Source of the DNA: an uncultured bacterium
Lineage (GTDB): Bacteria; Cyanobacteriota; Vampirovibrionia; Gastranaerophilales; Gastranaerophilaceae
Assembly: GCA_902803265.1 (NCBI GenBank)
Contig: CADCPD010000152.1
Span: forward strand, 1-6,726
DNA length: 6,726 bases
Direction of reading: 5' to 3'
Shown: piece after piece, positions 5,009 to 6,726 of the stretch
How positions within the stretch are numbered: position 1 is the stretch's first letter
How the letters are laid out: every line of letters starts with the position of its first letter
The notes under the pieces: generated by a model
The model's database searches: none
What the model was told of the DNA's origin: nothing
What the model saw: only the letters and a program-made list of their open reading frames with translations
Made by a program: the position numbers and the translations under genes

Positions 5009-6610
5009 ATGAAAAAGCATACTTTAGAAAATTTAGATAGACAATTAAATGGTGAAAATAAAAAAAGTAAAATTCAGCAAGCTATTGAGCGCTGTCAATT
5101 ACAATTGCAGTCTGAACCTACTAATGCCGATTTACACATAAAATTAGGTGATTTGTATTTAGAATGGCATTTGGATATTTCTAATACATATCAATATATT
5201 GATGAAGCAATTACAGAATATCAACGAGCACTAGAATCTTACATTAATTCTGCTGAAATTTATTTTAAAATAGGTCAAGCTCAATATTTTAAGGGTGATT
5301 TGGATAAAGCTATAAATTATTTGAATACTGCTATCAACAAAAACCCTAAATTAGGTAAGGCATATTATCTTTTAGCTGAAACTTATACTAAGAAGGCAAG
5401 ATTCTTGGAAGCCGTTTTTAATGCAAAAAAAGCGATAAAAAGTTCGCCGTTAACAAGTTCTTCTGCACATAATCTTTTACATAACATTTATAAATTATCA
5501 TCACATAGAAATACTTTAAAATGGTGGGCTTCAAAATGGGAAGGTTTTTTGGCGTTTGTAACTCTTCCTTTTGATAATTTTGCTATCAGAAGTTTGATGA
5601 AATCTTTATCGTATTTAAAGTTCCTGCCTGTTCTTTTAAAAGGTTATTATATGGTTCATACCAAAGGTTTGGATAAAGCTATAGATATTTATATTGATGC
5701 AATTGAAAAAGCTCCGGGCTTTACTCCGTTATACTGTCTTTTGGGTGATATATACAGAACTATTGGACAATATGATAATGCTATTACAGAATATAAAATG
5801 GCGATTTGGATTGATAGTTTGAATATTCCTGCATACCGTCATTTATGTCAGGCGTATGAAGAACAAGGTGATTATGATAGTGCAATAGAAGTGTATCAAA
5901 AATTGATTACAATATTACCTACAATGCCTGAATTTCATTCTAATTTAGCTAATTTATATTATGTTAAAGGTGAAGTTAAAGAGGCAATTTCGCATTATCA
6001 GGCTGCAATTACATTAAATCCTAACAGGGTTTGGACTTCTGTTATAAATCAAACTTTAGGTTTTGTTTATCAAGAAAACAAGAAGGACTTGGATGCTGCT
6101 ATCAGTGCATATCAAAGTGCTTATCTTTTAACCCCTGAAGATATTGATATTTACATTAATTTAGGATCTGCATTTTATGATAAGGAAGATTATGAAAATG
6201 CATTGACTGTGTATAGAAGTGCACTTGATTTAGATCCTGCAAATGCTAAAATTCACTGTAATTTAGGATTCTTGCATTGGGGTAAAGGCGATACAGATGA
6301 AGCTATTAAAGAATACAATCTTGCCATAGAAAATGATCCTAATTATGATATAGCTTATAATAATTTGGGAGTTATATATTTGGATGATTTGGGCAGAGTC
6401 CCAGAAGCTATGGATTTATTTAAGAAATCTATAGAATGTAATCCTAATTACGCGTTGGCGCATTTTAACTTGGCAAGAGCAATAACTATTGTTGGAGATA
6501 AAATTGAGGCTGCTAAATTGTATCAAATAGCTCAAGATATTAATAAGGTTACTAATGAAATTGATCCTCAAGACATAACTAATAAGATTAATAATTTATT
6601 TGAATCTTAG
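5009..6610 (+). CDS. Tetratricopeptide-repeat (TPR) protein, 533 residues
   Basis: This is a helical-repeat scaffold with no enzyme motif; TPR arrays bind partner proteins. About eleven or twelve TPR units can be seen. The N-terminal block covers roughly 39-149, e.g. AEIYFKIGQAQYFKGDLDKA (82-101). The C-terminal block covers roughly 205-515, e.g. VYRSALDLDP (401-410) and NLGFLHWGKGDTDEAIKEY (418-436). Between them, 160-205 breaks the pattern and is rich in aromatic and hydrophobic residues (KWWASKWEGFLAF), perhaps an amphipathic or membrane-touching hinge. There is no signal peptide (start MKKHTLENLD), so it is cytoplasmic or peripheral. It begins 3 nt after the PilZ gene with no recognisable SD in the preceding 20 nt, so it probably depends on coupled translation. 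Sharing an operon with a c-di-GMP receptor suggests, as inference only, that it is the receptor's partner or assembles a complex it controls. It ends in TAG. Confidence 0.92.
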   Translation: MKKHTLENLDRQLNGENKKSKIQQAIERCQLQLQSEPTNADLHIKLGDLYLEWHLDISNTYQYIDEAITEYQRALESYINSAEIYFKIGQAQYFKGDLDKAINYLNTAINKNPKLGKAYYLLAETYTKKARFLEAVFNAKKAIKSSPLTSSSAHNLLHNIYKLSSHRNTLKWWASKWEGFLAFVTLPFDNFAIRSLMKSLSYLKFLPVLLKGYYMVHTKGLDKAIDIYIDAIEKAPGFTPLYCLLGDIYRTIGQYDNAITEYKMAIWIDSLNIPAYRHLCQAYEEQGDYDSAIEVYQKLITILPTMPEFHSNLANLYYVKGEVKEAISHYQAAITLNPNRVWTSVINQTLGFVYQENKKDLDAAISAYQSAYLLTPEDIDIYINLGSAFYDKEDYENALTVYRSALDLDPANAKIHCNLGFLHWGKGDTDEAIKEYNLAIENDPNYDIAYNNLGVIYLDDLGRVPEAMDLFKKSIECNPNYALAHFNLARAITIVGDKIEAAKLYQIAQDINKVTNEIDPQDITNKINNLFES

Positions 6611-6658
6611 TATACGACCTTAAAATTAAGTAATATCTAAAAAGGCAATTTTTTTAAG

Positions 6659-6679
6659 AAAAAATACTTAAATAAGTAT
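6659..6679 (-). terminator. Possible terminator for a gene entering from the right
   Basis: ATACTTA (6664-6670) and TAAGTAT (6673-6679) form a small hairpin. On the + strand it is preceded by six A, so on the minus strand it is followed by a U-tract continuing TTTTTCTT. Orientation and position fit the end of a minus-strand gene whose last codons are at 6695-6726. The stem is AT-rich with a very tight loop. No convincing + strand terminator for the TPR gene is visible in 6611-6660. Confidence 0.35.
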
Positions 6680-6694
6680 AAGGAAAATTATATT

Positions 6695-6726
6695 TTAAGA
6701 AAGCATTTTTTGACGTTCGGCTGAAA
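6695..6726 (-). CDS. Possible C-terminal end of a minus-strand gene, cut by the window edge
   Basis: On the minus strand the last nine codons would read SAERQKMLS followed by TAA (6697-6695), with a hairpin and U-tract starting 16 nt later. The fragment is visibly richer in G and C (GACGTTCGGCTGA) than the intergenic DNA beside it, as the coding regions here are. Ten codons are too few to identify anything. It would be convergent with the TPR gene. Confidence 0.3.
   Translation of the reverse strand, partial: SAERQKMLS

Noticed and set aside
4808..5020. 70-codon minus-strand frame
   Set aside because: Antisense to the end of the PilZ gene and the TPR start; low-complexity Phe/Ile/Asn content.
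1..6726. CRISPR arrays, insertion sequences, tRNA or rRNA genes, phage genes
   Set aside because: No regularly spaced repeats, transposase motifs, terminal inverted repeats, tRNA-like cloverleaf sequence or viral proteins were seen on either strand.

Overview
The window is AT-rich and looks like a bacterial chromosome, not a plasmid or phage. It holds five recognisable protein genes and a probable fragment of a sixth at the right edge. The low GC, the style of the first hypothetical protein, and an RF2 sequence with a cyanobacteria-like KRQTSF stretch after the SPF loop suggest a gut member of the non-photosynthetic sister lineage of Cyanobacteria (Vampirovibrionia/Melainabacteria, e.g. Gastranaerophilales). 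That placement is an inference from recalled family resemblance and was not tested.

Layout from left to right. (1) 43-1239 (+) encodes a lineage-type hypothetical protein whose C-terminal half carries a degenerate HNH-nuclease-like core. (2) A palindromic bidirectional terminator lies between this gene and the convergent gdhA (1318-2670, -), an NADP-type glutamate dehydrogenase with all catalytic residues and a strong Shine-Dalgarno. (3) A 505-nt gene-poor gap (2671-3175) holds the likely gdhA promoter. It also holds an apparent free-standing small RNA unit on the + strand, with a strong sigma70-like promoter, about 130 nt of transcript and an intrinsic terminator, plus several copies of an AAAGTGT motif. 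(4) 3176-4244 (-) is prfB, peptide chain release factor 2. (5) Divergently, 4301-5005 (+) encodes a YcgR-like PilZ (c-di-GMP receptor) protein, followed 3 nt later by 5009-6610, a 533-residue TPR protein; these two form an operon. (6) At the right edge a short minus-strand frame followed by a hairpin plus U-tract looks like the C-terminus of a gene entering from the right.

The most remarkable point is prfB. It has the textbook autoregulatory +1 frameshift site (AAGGAG-TGT-CTT-TGA-C at codon 18). In addition it has a second UGA in frame at codon 197, two codons after the SPF tripeptide with which RF2 itself reads UGA. Sequence on both sides of this UGA aligns to RF2 without any frame change, so it is a true in-frame stop and not a frameshift. 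It could be a second recoding site, a loss-of-function mutation, or a sequence error. No other gene in the window ends in UGA.

A second theme is start-site architecture. gdhA has a classical SD. prfB and the PilZ gene have none, and each has a -10-like hexamer ending exactly 6 nt before the ATG, as expected for leaderless mRNAs.
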